Shown here: positions 44,991 through 55,437 of the stretch, one piece after another
Position numbering within the stretch: the stretch's first letter is position 1
Layout of the letters: each line of letters opens with the position of its first letter
From: Dicyema japonicum
Lineage: Eukaryota; Dicyemida; Rhombozoa; Dicyemidae
Reading direction: 5' to 3'
DNA: 64,000 bases
Assembly (NCBI GenBank): GCA_011109175.1
Contig: RDEW01000019.1
Span: 619,482-683,481, forward strand
Translations under genes and position numbers: made by a program
Notes under the pieces: generated by a model
Databases searched by the model: none
The model's input: the letters and a program-made list of their open reading frames with translations, nothing else
Told to the model about the DNA's origin: nothing

Positions 44991-45564
44991 GAGAACTTTT
45001 GGAAGACTAAGATAAGTAGCACACGATCGTGGAAGGTAGAATAGTTTAGTTAGCTTGATTATTTCTAACGCCGCACAGGTAAAACTATAGCTATTATGGT
45101 TTTACCTATGTTGCTTGCTTATGGCCAACAAAAAGTAATATGTCACAGGTACTACAGACTCAGTGGATTTAGAAAAAAATCAAAAAAAATTTAATTTTTT
45201 TATCAAATTAATCGAACATTAGGTAACGCTTAGCGCAGCGACATAGTTTATCTCAGAATTTTCGAATTATTTAATTTTATTTTCTTGTATACATAGACTT
45301 TCCGAAATGACTATTTTGATGTTTTCTCGTTGTTTCTCTGATTCTTATTTCGATATTTAACACTACCTTACATTCTAATGTATAAATAAATAGTTGTGTA
45401 CAGCTCAATATGCTGACTATATTCACTCGTTATCGGATCCATTAAGTGGTAACGGTAATTTACCCTTAAATGACCATACATAGATAATTTGTAGATGTTA
45501 AAATTAATAATATTTTTATTAATTTTAAACTCGCTAAAAATGGGTATTGGCTAATTTATATAAA

Positions 45565-45735
45565 TTAATGGCCATGTGGTTTCATGTGGAGCCATGTGGC
45601 TACTTGATTAAAGATTTTATTCTTTCCCTCTAGTGGCGTCTTGGGTGAAAGTTCTGCTGGAGCGCGTCAGGATCAAGGATTTAGTTAGTTTGGTTTTACC
45701 TTTGGTTTTTGCAATTAAAATTATTTAAATAATTA
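45565..45735 (+). mobile_element. SINE family B, short copy
   Basis: The head GGCCATGTGGTTTCATGTGG, then AGCCATGTGGCTACTTGATT, leads into TAGTGGCGTC, GCTGGAGCGCGTCAGGATC and the tail AGTTAGTTTGGTTTTACCTT. It is internally deleted. Confidence 0.6.
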
Positions 45736-45865
45736 ATAAGTACTAAAAACCATGCCAATTTTTGATTAATTTTAATAAAAAGTAAAAAATTTATTAAATT
45801 GTATGATATTTTTAAATCGGCAAATCGTCAAAAATAATAAATTAATTTAACTTATTTCATCGGTC

Positions 45866-46647
45866 ATGCGTCTTGGTGAGGAGTTCCCTAATTTCAATAT
45901 GAAAACTACTTCAGGAGATGTCAACTTGTACGAATTTATTGGTGACAGGTTGACATTAATAACTAAGATTAGTTGGTGTCTGTTTTTTTCACATCCACGT
46001 GATTTCACTCCGGTTTGTACTACAGAATTGGCTCGATTTGCTCAGAAACATGACGAATTTATTGATAGAAATGTGAAGCTCATCGGACTTTCTTGTGATA
46101 CGGTGGAAAGCCACTTGGATTGGGAAAAAGTTTTCAACTATGAAATTGGGCTAGGATGTTATAGCTACAGGGAACTTGTCTTGCAAAACTCTTCCATTCC
46201 CAATTATTGATGACTCTGACAGAAAGATCGTAGATACCTTGAAGATTTTGGATCCCAATGAAGTCGATTCTAAAAGAACACTCTTCCAGCACGTGCAGTA
46301 AGTTTCAATTTTTATTCTTTATAGGTTTATTTGATTGATAAATGCAAAAAGATGAGGCTTAGCATTCTGTACCCGGCGACCACTGGTAGGAATGTCGAGT
46401 TTACGCTTGTTTATATTTTCAAGGGAACTGTTGAGGGTCGTTGACTCTGTGATTTTGACGGAATCTCAGGCTCTGGCTACTCCAGTTGACTGGAAGGTGA
46501 CATTTTGCGAATATTTTATAGAAAGGAGAGGATTGCATTATCGTTCCTTCTTTGAGTGAAGAAGAAGCTAATAAGCGGTTTGCTAATATCCGAACTCAAC
46601 CATTGCCCTCTGGAAAATCCTATCTGCGCTACGTACAGAACAAATAG
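45866..46647 (+). CDS. PRDX6: peroxiredoxin 6 (1-Cys peroxiredoxin)
   Basis: Exons 45866-45948, 45973-46129, 46155-46292, 46325-46398, 46424-46496 and 46522-46647 join across introns of 24, 25, 32, 25 and 25 nt, giving 216 aa (about 224 in mammals). The peroxidatic site is FSHPRDFTPVCTTELARF, with the catalytic Cys in PVCTTE. The conserved active-site Arg lies in YPATTGRN, and the C-terminal domain follows (VVDSVILTESQALATPVDWK, PSGKSYLRYV). The enzyme reduces peroxides and phospholipid hydroperoxides in the cytosol. The GDSWG lipase-type motif of mammalian PRDX6 reads GDSWC here, so phospholipase activity may be reduced or absent. The third intron uses a GTGCAG donor; the nearby GTAAGT would break the frame. 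Confidence 0.92.
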
Positions 46648-47454
46648 TCTTTATTGATTTTGTCTCGTTATATTAATGTTACTAACATTTTTTGTTTCGA
46701 TTTTTATTTCTTTGATTTTGAATGCAAAAAGTGCTCTTTGTACTTTCAAATCGACATTAATAGGTTAAAGTTACTTTGAGTAGTTTAAATCGATAATCCC
46801 AGCATAGCTAACAGTAAGAATGTGGTCATTGGGAAACGAGCCACCGTGACAGATGGCATTGTGAAGTCCTCCACTTTCGCGTCGAGTCTTGGTACTCGAG
46901 GATGAGCAATAAAATCTTGAGCTTCTCTTCCACCAAAAGATAGGCTATGTCTACATCGTAGGCGTGCAAGTCGGGGATTCTTAGATCAAACTCTCTAACG
47001 TTTTTTAGCTTCAGTGGATTATGATAGCAAAAAGGAGAAGAGGGATGGTTGATTGAGCGCATTTCCACACAAATCGTATGAGGAAATGGTTTCTCAATCA
47101 CGAGAGTCGCTACCGAGCAAATATAGTTTTGTTCATTATTTTTCTAAACTCTTCTTTGCACTGGAACATTGTGTTTGAGTAAGGATACTTTCATCTTTCA
47201 AGAAATGATGATAACGATCAAGTGTTCCGTCAGGAATAATTCTTTTATGTCGTCCTTAAAGGGATGTTTTCAACTTTTTTATCGTATTTCAACAGAATAT
47301 AAAGAGTTACTACAGTCAATTCATTTAGTTTGTCAATTCATATAGAATATAAGGAGATTTTTTGCGAAGGTCAATTCTCGTCACAGATCCCACCCGTGAG
47401 GCGACGAGTCTTTCTGAACGACATAGTTTTTAGAAGGAATCTTACTACCATCTA
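46648..47454. other. intergenic; unassigned minus-strand open frames
   Basis: A 91-codon minus frame (47101-46826, GTG start) reads FCYHNPLKLKNVREFDLRIP. Another frame ends in a hydrophobic stretch (MTTFLLLAMLGLSI, stop at 46785). To the right, DGTLDRYHHFLKDESILTQ runs to a stop at about 47136. I could not join these with micro-introns into one product and recognise no family. Confidence 0.25.
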
Positions 47455-47700
47455 TCTGCCATTATGAAAATTCTTTCGCCTAAGAATTAAGTCGCTACGC
47501 TAGTACGTGTGATGAAAATGGAGGAGGGAAAACCTACTTCTCCACGTCTCTTCGGAAGCCTGTAATGGACTATTGGAGGATGGAATTGATCGATATAAGC
47601 GTACGTTCTCCCTTAGTTTCCTTTCTTGGATTAATTAGTTGTGACTGTTTGTGCTTGGCTTACCATAGATTTTAAGCCTGGGGTTAATCAATAAATAAAA
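47455..47700 (+). mobile_element. LINE 3' end, second copy
   Basis: It matches 38960-39225: RVMKMEEGKPTSPR in frame, then GGAAGCCTGTAATGGACTAT, GGATTAATTAGTTGTGACTG, GTGCTTGGCTTACCATAGA and TTTTAAGCCTGGGGTTAATC, ending in AATAAATAAA. The last 20 bases resemble the SINE A tail (CCGGGGTTAATAAAT). A degenerate tRNA-like SINE (AGCCAAGTGGTTAGTTAGTC... GGGTCCGAATCTCACC) occupies about 48100-48290. Confidence 0.65.
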
Positions 47701-48600
47701 TAAGGAGATGCAAGGTTATAAAATAGACATTTGAGCAAAAGAGTCATATCACCAGTTGCATCATTATCTGGCATGCTCACTGATATTCTAACTAACCTGA
47801 TTAATTATGAGTCAGTGATTATTCAAAATGATTATTTAACAAATTTAGTCAAAAAATTAAACTAGGTTTCAGAATCATCTGTTTTTTAATTAATACTGCG
47901 CAACTTGAAACATTTCTACTATAACGACGACGAAAAGTTCTATGAGAGGCTAACCTTGCAAACAACCTAATATACAAAATCCTTTTTAGATACCGTGAAA
48001 ACTTAAAAAATATGAACTTATTCCATGTCCAATAAGAAGGCAATTTTTAAGAGAAATTCTTTGGGTTAATGACCATATTAATAAGTAAATTAACCTAATG
48101 TCCAGTTAGCCAAGTGGTTAGTTAGTCGAAGGTTGAGGTGGTGGCGTACCTTTATTGCACAAGATGTCTATTAATTTCATAGAGGATAAAAGGCCTTTTC
48201 TTCCTTCTTCCCGTGAGCATAGACTAGAACTCCACGTCAGAACAAATAAGTATAGAATGCGCATATGATCTGGGTCCGAATCTCACCAAGACCAAAATTG
48301 GCTGAAACTGCCTGGATGGATGATTCTTGCATTTTGCTTAATAACCTTATGGTTGAAATACAAAATCAATAATCCATGGCCATATAATTTTGTGGGGACC
48401 AGTATGTCTCGATGACTTCAGAATTCACTAAAAGTTGTTGTTCAAGATCCCCTTCTCCTACAAAAAATCCTTCAAGTAGCTATTTAAGCATTGGCATGTT
48501 GAAAAAACCATAATTAAAGAAAATTCAAAAAAAATAATTTCGCGCTAAATTTTTTAATAAATAAAAGTAAAATAAAGAAAAATATAAATTTAAATGGCGG

Positions 48601-48965
48601 TCAATTATCTGTCTGCCTTAAAAATGACTCAAGAAGTAATAAATCAATGCCTCTTTCACAAATGGGGCATGTAAAAGATTTAGTGAACCAGCAAGTGAGG
48701 CAGTCCTTGTGGTAAACATGAAGACATGGTAGATGCCGTATGATGTCATTGACGGCATAGTCGGACATACAAATAACGCAACTATTTTATGTATAAAAGC
48801 GTACTTTTGAGTTTTGAATTGTTGAGGATCTACAACGGTAGTTAATTGTAAAAAATTCGATAAATAATGCTTCCTTTCTGCGACTGTGACATGTTTATTT
48901 GAATTATTTCGAAGAAACTATATTCGAATATAAAAATGCTCACATACCTTCACTTTGCATTCCAT
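48601..48965 (-). CDS. RING-finger protein, RNF11-like
   Basis: Exons 48965-48948, 48917-48805 and 48781-48601 join across introns of 30 and 23 nt into 103 aa. The C-terminal half is a canonical RING-H2 domain: CVICMSDY, then HLPCLHVYHKDCLTCWF and FTCPICERGIDLLLL. The spacing is C-x2-C...C-x-H-x2-H-x2-C...C-x2-C. The SFTCP.C...D..LL end is distinctive of RNF11, an E3 ligase adaptor in endosomal and TGF-beta/EGFR signalling. RNF11 is longer (154 aa) with a PPxY motif N-terminal to the RING. None is visible here, so the true start may lie further upstream or the N-terminus is reduced. Confidence 0.75.
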
Positions 48966-49049
48966 ATTTAAATTTTATAAAATTAAAATAATTATCATTA
49001 TAAATTATTATTATTATTAAAAACCAAAAAAAAACACCGACAAATTAAA

Positions 49050-49760
49050 TAACTACATAGTTATCAGGTGATTCTCGGCTTCTCGGGTTCCAACGCAATT
49101 CCGAATTGGGCGGGGGTATCTAACTTTTTTGGAGAATAGTAAGGCTCCGGTTTTACTCACTAGTTCCTTAAAAGGTGTAGGGTTTAGAGGTGTCCAAGAA
49201 AACCTTTGCAAAGCCTTACTGGCCATTTTTTGGAAGGTATTGATTTTTCTATATTCCTGTTTGATAGGTTGGTTCCCCATGTAGCACACCCGTAAGTTAG
49301 AGACGGTTGAAATATCCACTGCACGTAGAGCGAGTCCAAATTTGATTGAAAACACCCCTATACTTGTCCAAGGTGTTTTTTATCAAAATTTAGCTTTCGT
49401 TGTGCCGAAGAGATACGTCGTCGATGTGTTTGCTGAAGGTCAAGAGTGGGTCATAGTTACGCCCAGTATCTTGACCGAGTTGGTCGTGGGATGAGTTTCC
49501 ATTTATGGTTACACATGTAGCGGAGTTTGTCAATCTTCTGTTTGTTGTGAAAATGTGTTGTACAAGACTTTTCGGACTTGTATGTAGAATGTTTCTCTAA
49601 CGAGCCAACAGTTCAGATCGTTCCAATGAAGCTTGTATCCGGTAAACACCAGTATTAACCACTGCTTCTTTGACTGTGATGATTATATCATCTGCATATG
49701 TCAGAACCAGAGTATCGTCATTGGTAAGGAAAATAAATCAAATAACAAATTATCACAACT
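49050..49760 (-). pseudogene. LINE reverse transcriptase fragment
   Basis: Leftward: LTYADDIIITVKEAV with the catalytic YADD, a decayed thumb with VLGVTMTHS-like order, then YRKINTFQKMASKALQRFSW and KTGALLFSKKVRY to a stop near 49050. It is broken by frameshifts. SINE A (-) abuts it on the right. Confidence 0.6.
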
Positions 49761-49782
49761 AAAATAATTTAATTTATATTTT

Positions 49783-50092
49783 TATTTATTAACCCCGGAT
49801 ACACCGAGAAAGAAGTTAAAGTAAATAACTAATTAAGTGTATCCAGTTTCCACTTCTACAGAAACAGAGTCCATCCGGAATCAGTATAAAGGATAAGACG
49901 TCCATTACATGCAGTTGTGAAAACCCCTCCAGTGGAGTGGGGAAGAGCAAATGATCCTTTTTCATGCCGGCCTGGCACTGGGCGTCACCTAGACAGGTGG
50001 ATCACATGACGCCACTCTATTAGGAAGAGAGAGAGGAGAACAGACAAGCAAGCAGAAAATTTAAAACAATTAACCACGCAGCACCACATTAA
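49783..50092 (-). mobile_element. SINE family A, near full-length
   Basis: Inverted, almost base for base like 7432-7757: TTAACCCCGGATACACCGAG, CATCCGGAATCAGTATAAAG, CCAGTGGAGTGGGGAAGAGC, CCGGCCTGGCACTGGGCGTC and AGGTGGATCACATGACGCC. The shared AGAGAGAGGAG stretch follows before the head. Confidence 0.8.
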
Positions 50093-50104
50093 ACAAATGT
50101 CAGT

Positions 50105-50288
50105 TGAGGAAGCCTGCTGCGTGGATTGCGAACGAGTTCCCACTGAGTATGGCCATTCCAATCTTTTGTCCTAAGACATAACCCTTCTCGTTGATCCCTT
50201 TTCTTTCTGGCAAGCATCCTCCGAGTTCTTGCAAGAACTCAGCCGTCATTGGATCAACGGCTCCCGATGATTCGGTCATGATTCGGTC
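50105..50288 (+). repeat. dispersed repeat D, copy 2
   Basis: It matches 3545-3718 in the same orientation. The final ATGATTCGGTCAT is duplicated in tandem here (GATTCGGTCATGATTCGGTC). It lies immediately beside a SINE A. Confidence 0.75.
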
Positions 50289-50589
50289 ATTGTTTTAAAT
50301 ATTCAAAATGTAATTTAATTAAATAAATAAACTGGAAGTATTTAGCATAACTGTTATTTGACGACAACATAGAGGGTAGCTACTCGGCCAAACATCCCCC
50401 ACTATGAAGCCATGAACAAATACCTTAAAAATCATCCTAGATATGAGATACCCACATTTCCTTTTTTGGTGAGCCATCTAGGATTTTCGTCCACGTCGGA
50501 TAGGACCTCCCCTGTGTCGGTTTCGGGTCACTTAGTTAGTTGGGAACTTTCTCTCTTTAGCTCTTAACCCGTTGATCATGGGGTAATCT

Positions 50590-51330
50590 ATATACTTATT
50601 AAAGCTCAATGTTGTATTTTTATGTCCGGCGTCTCCGAAATTCTTTTAACATAAGAAGGATGGGATTATGGTCGCTGGAAAAACCATAATTCACATCCTA
50701 TGTTAGGATTCCTGCTAAAGAGGGTGAACATAAGGTTAAATGAGAAGTGCAGCTATCAGTGCTCTTTAAAGGGGTTCTTGTGTGTAATTTAGGGTCATTC
50801 AGGATAATCATATCAATGTGACTATTTGGGATGACCTCTCCTCGGCTGTGAGAGGACTGTGAAGCTAGCCAAACGGGGTGTCGGGGATTTAGGATGCCGC
50901 AAATTCTTTAGTACTGAGAGGCGGGTATATATGGGGTGTAGGATTTTGGGCAGGATCCTTGTGGTGGAATATATAAGTTAATCAGATTGATCCAAAAAGA
51001 CGGGTAAAGCTCCATCTTGATGGTGATCTGCTCGATGGTATCGTCTGAGTTCAAAAGTTCTGAGATCCGTCGACTCACGTCAATGAAAGGTATACCGTTC
51101 TTTATAATTGCGAGTAGTCCTCCACCTGGTCTTCTCTGACGGTCCTTGCGGATTGCTGTGCATCCAGGGAAAGAAGGTGTTAGTGTGGAGGATGAGAGCT
51201 TGGATTCCTCGATGAGAGAAAGGTCAGCTCGATTTGCGGAGAGGATAGCTCCAAGTTCTAGAATCTTCCTTCTAATTCCATTTGTATTTAGTTGCGGAAT
51301 TATAATTCTCCGTGTGGACGAGGGTTTATT
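50590..51330 (-). pseudogene. LINE AP-endonuclease domain
   Basis: Leftward: DLSLIEESKLSSSTLTPSFP (the ..QE.KL motif), GCTAIRKDRQRRPGGGLLAI, NLINLYIPPQGSCPKSY, a decayed .GD.NA..P.W, SHIDMIIL, and FSSDHNPILLML with the catalytic SDH. It is the same domain as in the LINE at 17.9-18.6 kb. It lies directly downstream, in its own reading direction, of the C-terminus of another LINE (51440-52070). The two are therefore separate insertions. The 50289-50589 stretch has no clear content. Confidence 0.7.
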
Positions 51331-51439
51331 TCAAATCAAAAATCCAGAACAATGATGACACAAGACGGAGGCGAAGGCACATAAGTTACGGAAATCCCCA
51401 AGTGGTGGGGAGAAGTTAATGGCTTTTCCCGCTCCTTTC

Positions 51440-52070
51440 CGGAATGGGTGACACCTTATCGGGAATAAGCACACGCAAAACAACGTTAGTAAAGTTATCT
51501 CGCTTGTGCCACCCTCTCCTGGATGCGTTTTGTTAATCGCTTCCAGTTCCTACTGTTCCCTCGATAGGTGCTCAGATCATCTGCCGACGTCAACCCTTTC
51601 CCAATCGAAGTTAGGTCTTGATGTAGAAGGGTTGGTAGAGTAATTCGGGGTCTACCCGGAAAATCGATCCCGGATGAGGAGTATAGTGGTGTTCCATCGC
51701 GAGATTAGCCGGAGTATTCTTGTCCATTCTTAGGATGTGACCAAATAGGTCCCATCTGTTACTTCTTATTTCTCCATCCAATGGATAGATATTGTAATGG
51801 GAATAGGGGTATTTGTTTGAGGTGTGCATTGGCCAGGAAATTCTTAGAATGTATCTGAGCTGCATTCTATGAAAGGAGATCAGACTTTCCATTTCAGGCG
51901 TTGTGTGTTCCCAGGTAGAAGAGTTGTACAGTAAAACCGGTTTTACGAACATATTGTATAATTTGATTTTTAAAGAGGTTCACCTCGTAACCATACGTTG
52001 TTTAGTCTTTTAAGAGCGAAAGTTGCTAGTGATTTTCCTCGTAGTATGTCTTCTGTATTTCCTAGGAGAA
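51440..52070 (-). pseudogene. LINE remnant, C-terminal RT region
   Basis: Leftward: LLGNTEDILRGKSLATFALK, NMFVKPVLLYNSSTWEHTTP, MQLRYILRISWPMHTSN, NRWDLFGHILRMDKNTPANL, then after one frameshift FSGRPRITLPTLLHQDL, DDLSTYRGNSRNWKRLT and a stop. This is one of the better preserved LINE ends in the window. Its order equals the remnants at 9.75-10.4 and 11.4-11.9 kb. Confidence 0.75.
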
Positions 52071-52075
52071 TTTAT

Positions 52076-52356
52076 TTATTTATTTAACAACCAAGACCAC
52101 AGTAAAACCAAACTAACTATCACGTGATCCCGATGCTTTCCACCAAAATCCTCATCCTTTCCCGGTGCTCCTCCCTCGTGCCCACATAAGCTCGTACTGG
52201 GCGGCTGACTATATTTGCAGGGCCACCTTCCCGCATGCCGGAGTTTAGTTTGATGAGGGGCTCCAGAGTAGTCAGTCCGGTTCTGTGTCTCCCACAACTC
52301 CACCGCTCCGTGACTCTGAAAGCTTTTTTTTGTACAGAGAATGCCACGTTAAGCAC
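52076..52356 (-). pseudogene. LINE-like 3' end whose tail resembles SINE B
   Basis: A 78-codon minus frame (52356-52120) reads KKAFRVTERWSCGRHRTGLT and ends HRERMRILVESIGIT. It runs into TAGTTAGTTTGGTTTTACTG, GTCTTGGTTGTTAAATAAA. That end parallels the B tail (GGAACGAGTCAGGATC, AGTTAGTTAGGTTTCCCTTG, GTCTTTGG). It may be the 3' end of the LINE that mobilised SINE B. Confidence 0.45.
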
Positions 52357-53174
52357 ATGGTTTAATAATAATCACGCTTCAATTATAAATAGATTTATTA
52401 TTTTATTTTTTATTAAAAATTTGTTTTATAACATGGCAAACCTTTTAATACAATATTATATTATTATTCGGTCTAGTCATTTAATTATTGTATCATTAAA
52501 TAGTGTTGACCTGTTATCCAACGTATAATATATATTTTGATAAAAATATGGATTATTCTCAACTATGTGATTTTTCGTTACTTATTGTCCACTTTTTTTC
52601 AATCAGAATTTGAATTGTGAAATTTATTTCTTTAGATCTATCAACAATATTATATTATTGATCTTCAAATAATGTTGATGTTTTATCAAAATGTCTAATA
52701 TATATTTTGGTGACCTAAAAAATATTGATTATTCAACAATATTTGATTTTCTATGCTTATTGTTGTCAGACTTTGAAATTATAAAAAAAAATTATTGTAT
52801 AATTTTTTCTATCATATTTTTTGAAATTTTATTGTATTTTTGAAAAATTATCACGATTCAAACAGTAGGTGGTTGAACATTTATCGAACATTTTTTATGA
52901 ATGTTTTCGTGGATACTATCTTCCTTGAAACGGAGTGTGGTTATTAACTGAGTGTAACAGGCTTATTACTCAGACTTTACAAATTATACCGAGAATGAAA
53001 AGATAGAAATAACCCACGTGGTTGTTTGAGAACGTGACGATCTTTTTGGATAGTATATTCATTTTCAGATATACAGAATAGGAGATCAATCCCACGATGT
53101 GCTATACTTTTATCGACGTTTAGATGATTTCTTGGAAATTTCTTTGGATAACTTCGATTTACTGTCTATGTAAT
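52357..53174. other. very AT-rich intergenic DNA
   Basis: No gene found. A loose pattern recurs about every 170 bp (TCTAATATATATTTTGGTGA against CGTATAATATATATTTTGAT, with a following GGATTATTC/GATTATTC AAC). This suggests an old tandem duplication at about 52490-52760. Confidence 0.4.
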
Positions 53175-53412
53175 TAAAATTGAAATTATTTCCAAAGACC
53201 AAGGGAAACCTAACTAACTCCTCGATCCTGACTCGTTCCAGCATTCCAGAACTTGTCACCAGGTAACGACGTTGTCCCCGGGGAAGAATTGTTGGATCCT
53301 CATGATGCCGGCCAGACATTGGGCGCCTCCTCAGTAAGGTGGATCCAGTTACGCCATCGGAAGGAAAGCAATACAACTATCCACGTAGCACTACATGGCG
53401 CCACGTGATAAT
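53175..53412 (-). mobile_element. SINE family B, full-length reference copy
   Basis: Inverted: TTTCCAAAGACCAAGGGAAA, CCTAACTAACTCCTCGATCC, TGACTCGTTCCAGCATTCCA, CCAGGTAACGACGTTGTCCC, GATGCCGGCCAGACATTGGG, AGTAAGGTGGATCCAGTTAC, then the head TATCCACGTAGCACTACATG with GCGCCACGTG. The head and the core (GTGGATCCA.TTACGCCA..., GGCGCC.AATG.C.GGCCGGCAT) are shared with SINE A. Confidence 0.8.
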
Positions 53413-53699
53413 ATAAACTGTCTATGTAATAATTCAGGTGGATGCAATTTGATATCTCTATTGGAGATACCCCATGTACTGCTTCTTCTATTATGTTATT
53501 ACAAATTAATCAATACTTAAGTTTATGAACAATTTTGTGCATTTTTATATAAATCATTTTTTTACTAATAGAGATTAGTCTTAGGTAATAATAATTATTG
53601 TGTGTAAACGTATTTCATAAAAGATTTACACCAATTTTTGTTGGCATACCATAATTTTTGACAATAAAATCAAAAAAATAACCGACTAGTCACGTTGTC

Positions 53700-53900
53700 C
53701 TGATGACTAACAAAGTTATCACATAAAATACTGACATACGATAAAAAAACATTGGTGCTTTCGGAAAAACCTGTGTTTCAACATGGTCAACTCTACGTTG
53801 CTTTGAGCAGGGGAAAATTTAAAGAGAATGTGAGATACATTAATTATGCTTTATTTTAGGTAAAACTCGTGGAGGATACAACCGGTAAAACGAAAAACAT
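53700..53900 (+). pseudogene. PIF1/Helitron-like helicase C-terminal scrap
   Basis: The read KPVFQHGQLYVALSRGKFKE is the conserved final motif of PIF1-family helicases (KPVF.HGQLYVALSR). It is widespread as the C-terminus of Helitron transposases. The ...TI.K..G.T block that should precede it is only hinted at, and an acceptor-like TTTTAG follows. The earlier helicase motifs are missing. A Helitron origin is inferred, as a host PIF1 would be complete. Confidence 0.6.
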
Positions 53901-53948
53901 TTTTTAGAAGGTGTTCTCAGATAGTTTATGATATATTAATAATAACAG

Positions 53949-54216
53949 CCTTTTCACGAGAGCCATAATATTTATAGCTCCGCATAGGCAGGACACAGAC
54001 TTTTTTTAAGTAAAGAACAGTAAAGCCAAGGAATCTTTTCTTTTTTATTTTTTCTTGTGTGATCTTCACTTCTTTTTTATTTTTTTCTTGTGTGAAGAGG
54101 TCCTTTTTAGACTATCCAGTTCCGCAGTTAAGTCCACTGATAATGGAGTCACTCGCCAAGGCCTTTTAGCATCGTACATGCGTGGAACCTTCCACTTAAC
54201 CACTATGCCGGCTATA
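53949..54216 (-). mobile_element. SINE family C
   Basis: Inverted copy: GCCTTTTCACGAGAGCCATA, CTCCGCATAGGCAGGACACA, TATCCAGTTCCGCAGTTAAG, GCGTGGAACCTTCCA, then ACCACTATGCCGGCTAT, the start of the tRNA-like head. The CTTCTTTTTTATTTTTTCTT region is locally duplicated. The 54217-54857 interval after it holds only short unassigned sequence and a partial C 3' end at 54405-54440. Confidence 0.7.
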
Positions 54217-54857
54217 TCATAGTTATGATATATCTTTTTTAATAAATTAAATAAAGTATTTCTTTTATTAATAGTAACATATCAAATACATCAATTCAAG
54301 TATCCTAAGCACTTTAAATCAAAACACGGAGGTCCCAGAATATACGTCGTTTGTCAATCGAAGCTAGCGACAAGCCCTCAGCAGGTGTTTAGTAATAAAT
54401 AAATTACTGTTCTTTTCTTCTTAAATAAAGTGTAAGTTCTTCCTAAGCTAGAAGAGAAATGGAAATATAACTATAGTCGTTGGCGGAAGAACTGAATTAA
54501 TTAAGTAGAAGTCACTGTTTTTTCAGAAACTTGGAGGTCTGGCTAAACTCAGAAACAACGACGTCCGTGAAACCTAGTGGCGCGTCCAGTTTATCCCCGT
54601 TGATATCATGTAAGGCAACTTTATATCAGCTATGCCGCTGGGGATCAATTGTTAGAAATATATCAACTAAAAAAATGATTAGTAAATAAATTTAACTTTA
54701 TTAAATTACCCTTTGAATTTAGTTGATACAAAAATAGGTAGATATAAGCAAAACAAAAAATGATTTTTATTTAATAATTTTTATTGGATTTAAAAAATAA
54801 TTTTAAATTAATTTTTGTTTAAATATATTTAGTTATTTAGCAACAAAACAAAATAAA

Positions 54858-55215
54858 ATGCAAGACACTGACAAGAAGGAAGATAACAAAAAAGTGACCT
54901 TCACTCACTCGATAATAAACGTGACTATTTAAATTTATGATCAGTCTTCTGATATGAATGACGAGCTTAAAACAGAAGTGATGGAACTCTGTGTCACTGC
55001 ATGTGAAAAGTTTTCGTCAAATAATGAAGTTGTTTGTTAATTTATTTTAGCACTCAGCCAAATTTGTCAAAGAAACTTTGGACAAGAAATTCGGAGCTGG
55101 ATGGCACGTGGTTATCGGAGAAAGTTTCGGATTTGATTTGATGAGAGAATCATCGACATTACTTTACATGTATTTCGCAGGTGTATTGGGTGTTCTAGTA
55201 TGGAAGTGCTCATAG
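54858..55215 (+). CDS. DNAL4: axonemal dynein light chain 4
   Basis: Exons 54858-54920, 54945-55028 and 55051-55215 join across introns of 24 and 22 nt, both phase 0, giving 103 aa (105 in human). After a short acidic/basic N-terminus the body is nearly canonical: SDMNDELKTEVMELCVTACE, KFSSNNEHSAKFVKETLDKK, FGAGWHVVIGESFGFDLMRE, then LLYMYFAGVLGVLVWKCS at the end. The VTACEKFS.NNE and VWKCS signatures separate DNAL4 from cytoplasmic DYNLL1/2. The protein is part of the outer dynein arm in motile cilia, so the organism has motile cilia. The 22-nt intron is among the shortest seen here. Confidence 0.95.
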
Positions 55216-55437
55216 AATTAACAGCTTAATGTTAGTATCATTTAATACTGATTTTAACAAATAAGTACAATTATGTTCGCCCTTATAATGCACGTGTATA
55301 TTTTAGTGACTAACAGAAGCAGTAGAGTCACTAATGTATTTGCTAGTCTCAACTAAAGCTCAATTTGCTAAAGTCTTCTTTTAAGAAAGATTGTAAAATC
55401 TTATTCAACAACCGGAAAAGGGAGAGTTAATTTGCTC
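55216..55437. other. intergenic DNA, nothing recognised
   Basis: Short AT-rich stretch after DNAL4. Confidence 0.4.

Noticed and set aside
46785-47136. PGAP5/MPPE1-like metallophosphoesterase
   Set aside because: A short EDFTMPSVTVARFP read vaguely resembles that family, but the region is far too short, no catalytic motifs are present, and frames cannot be joined.
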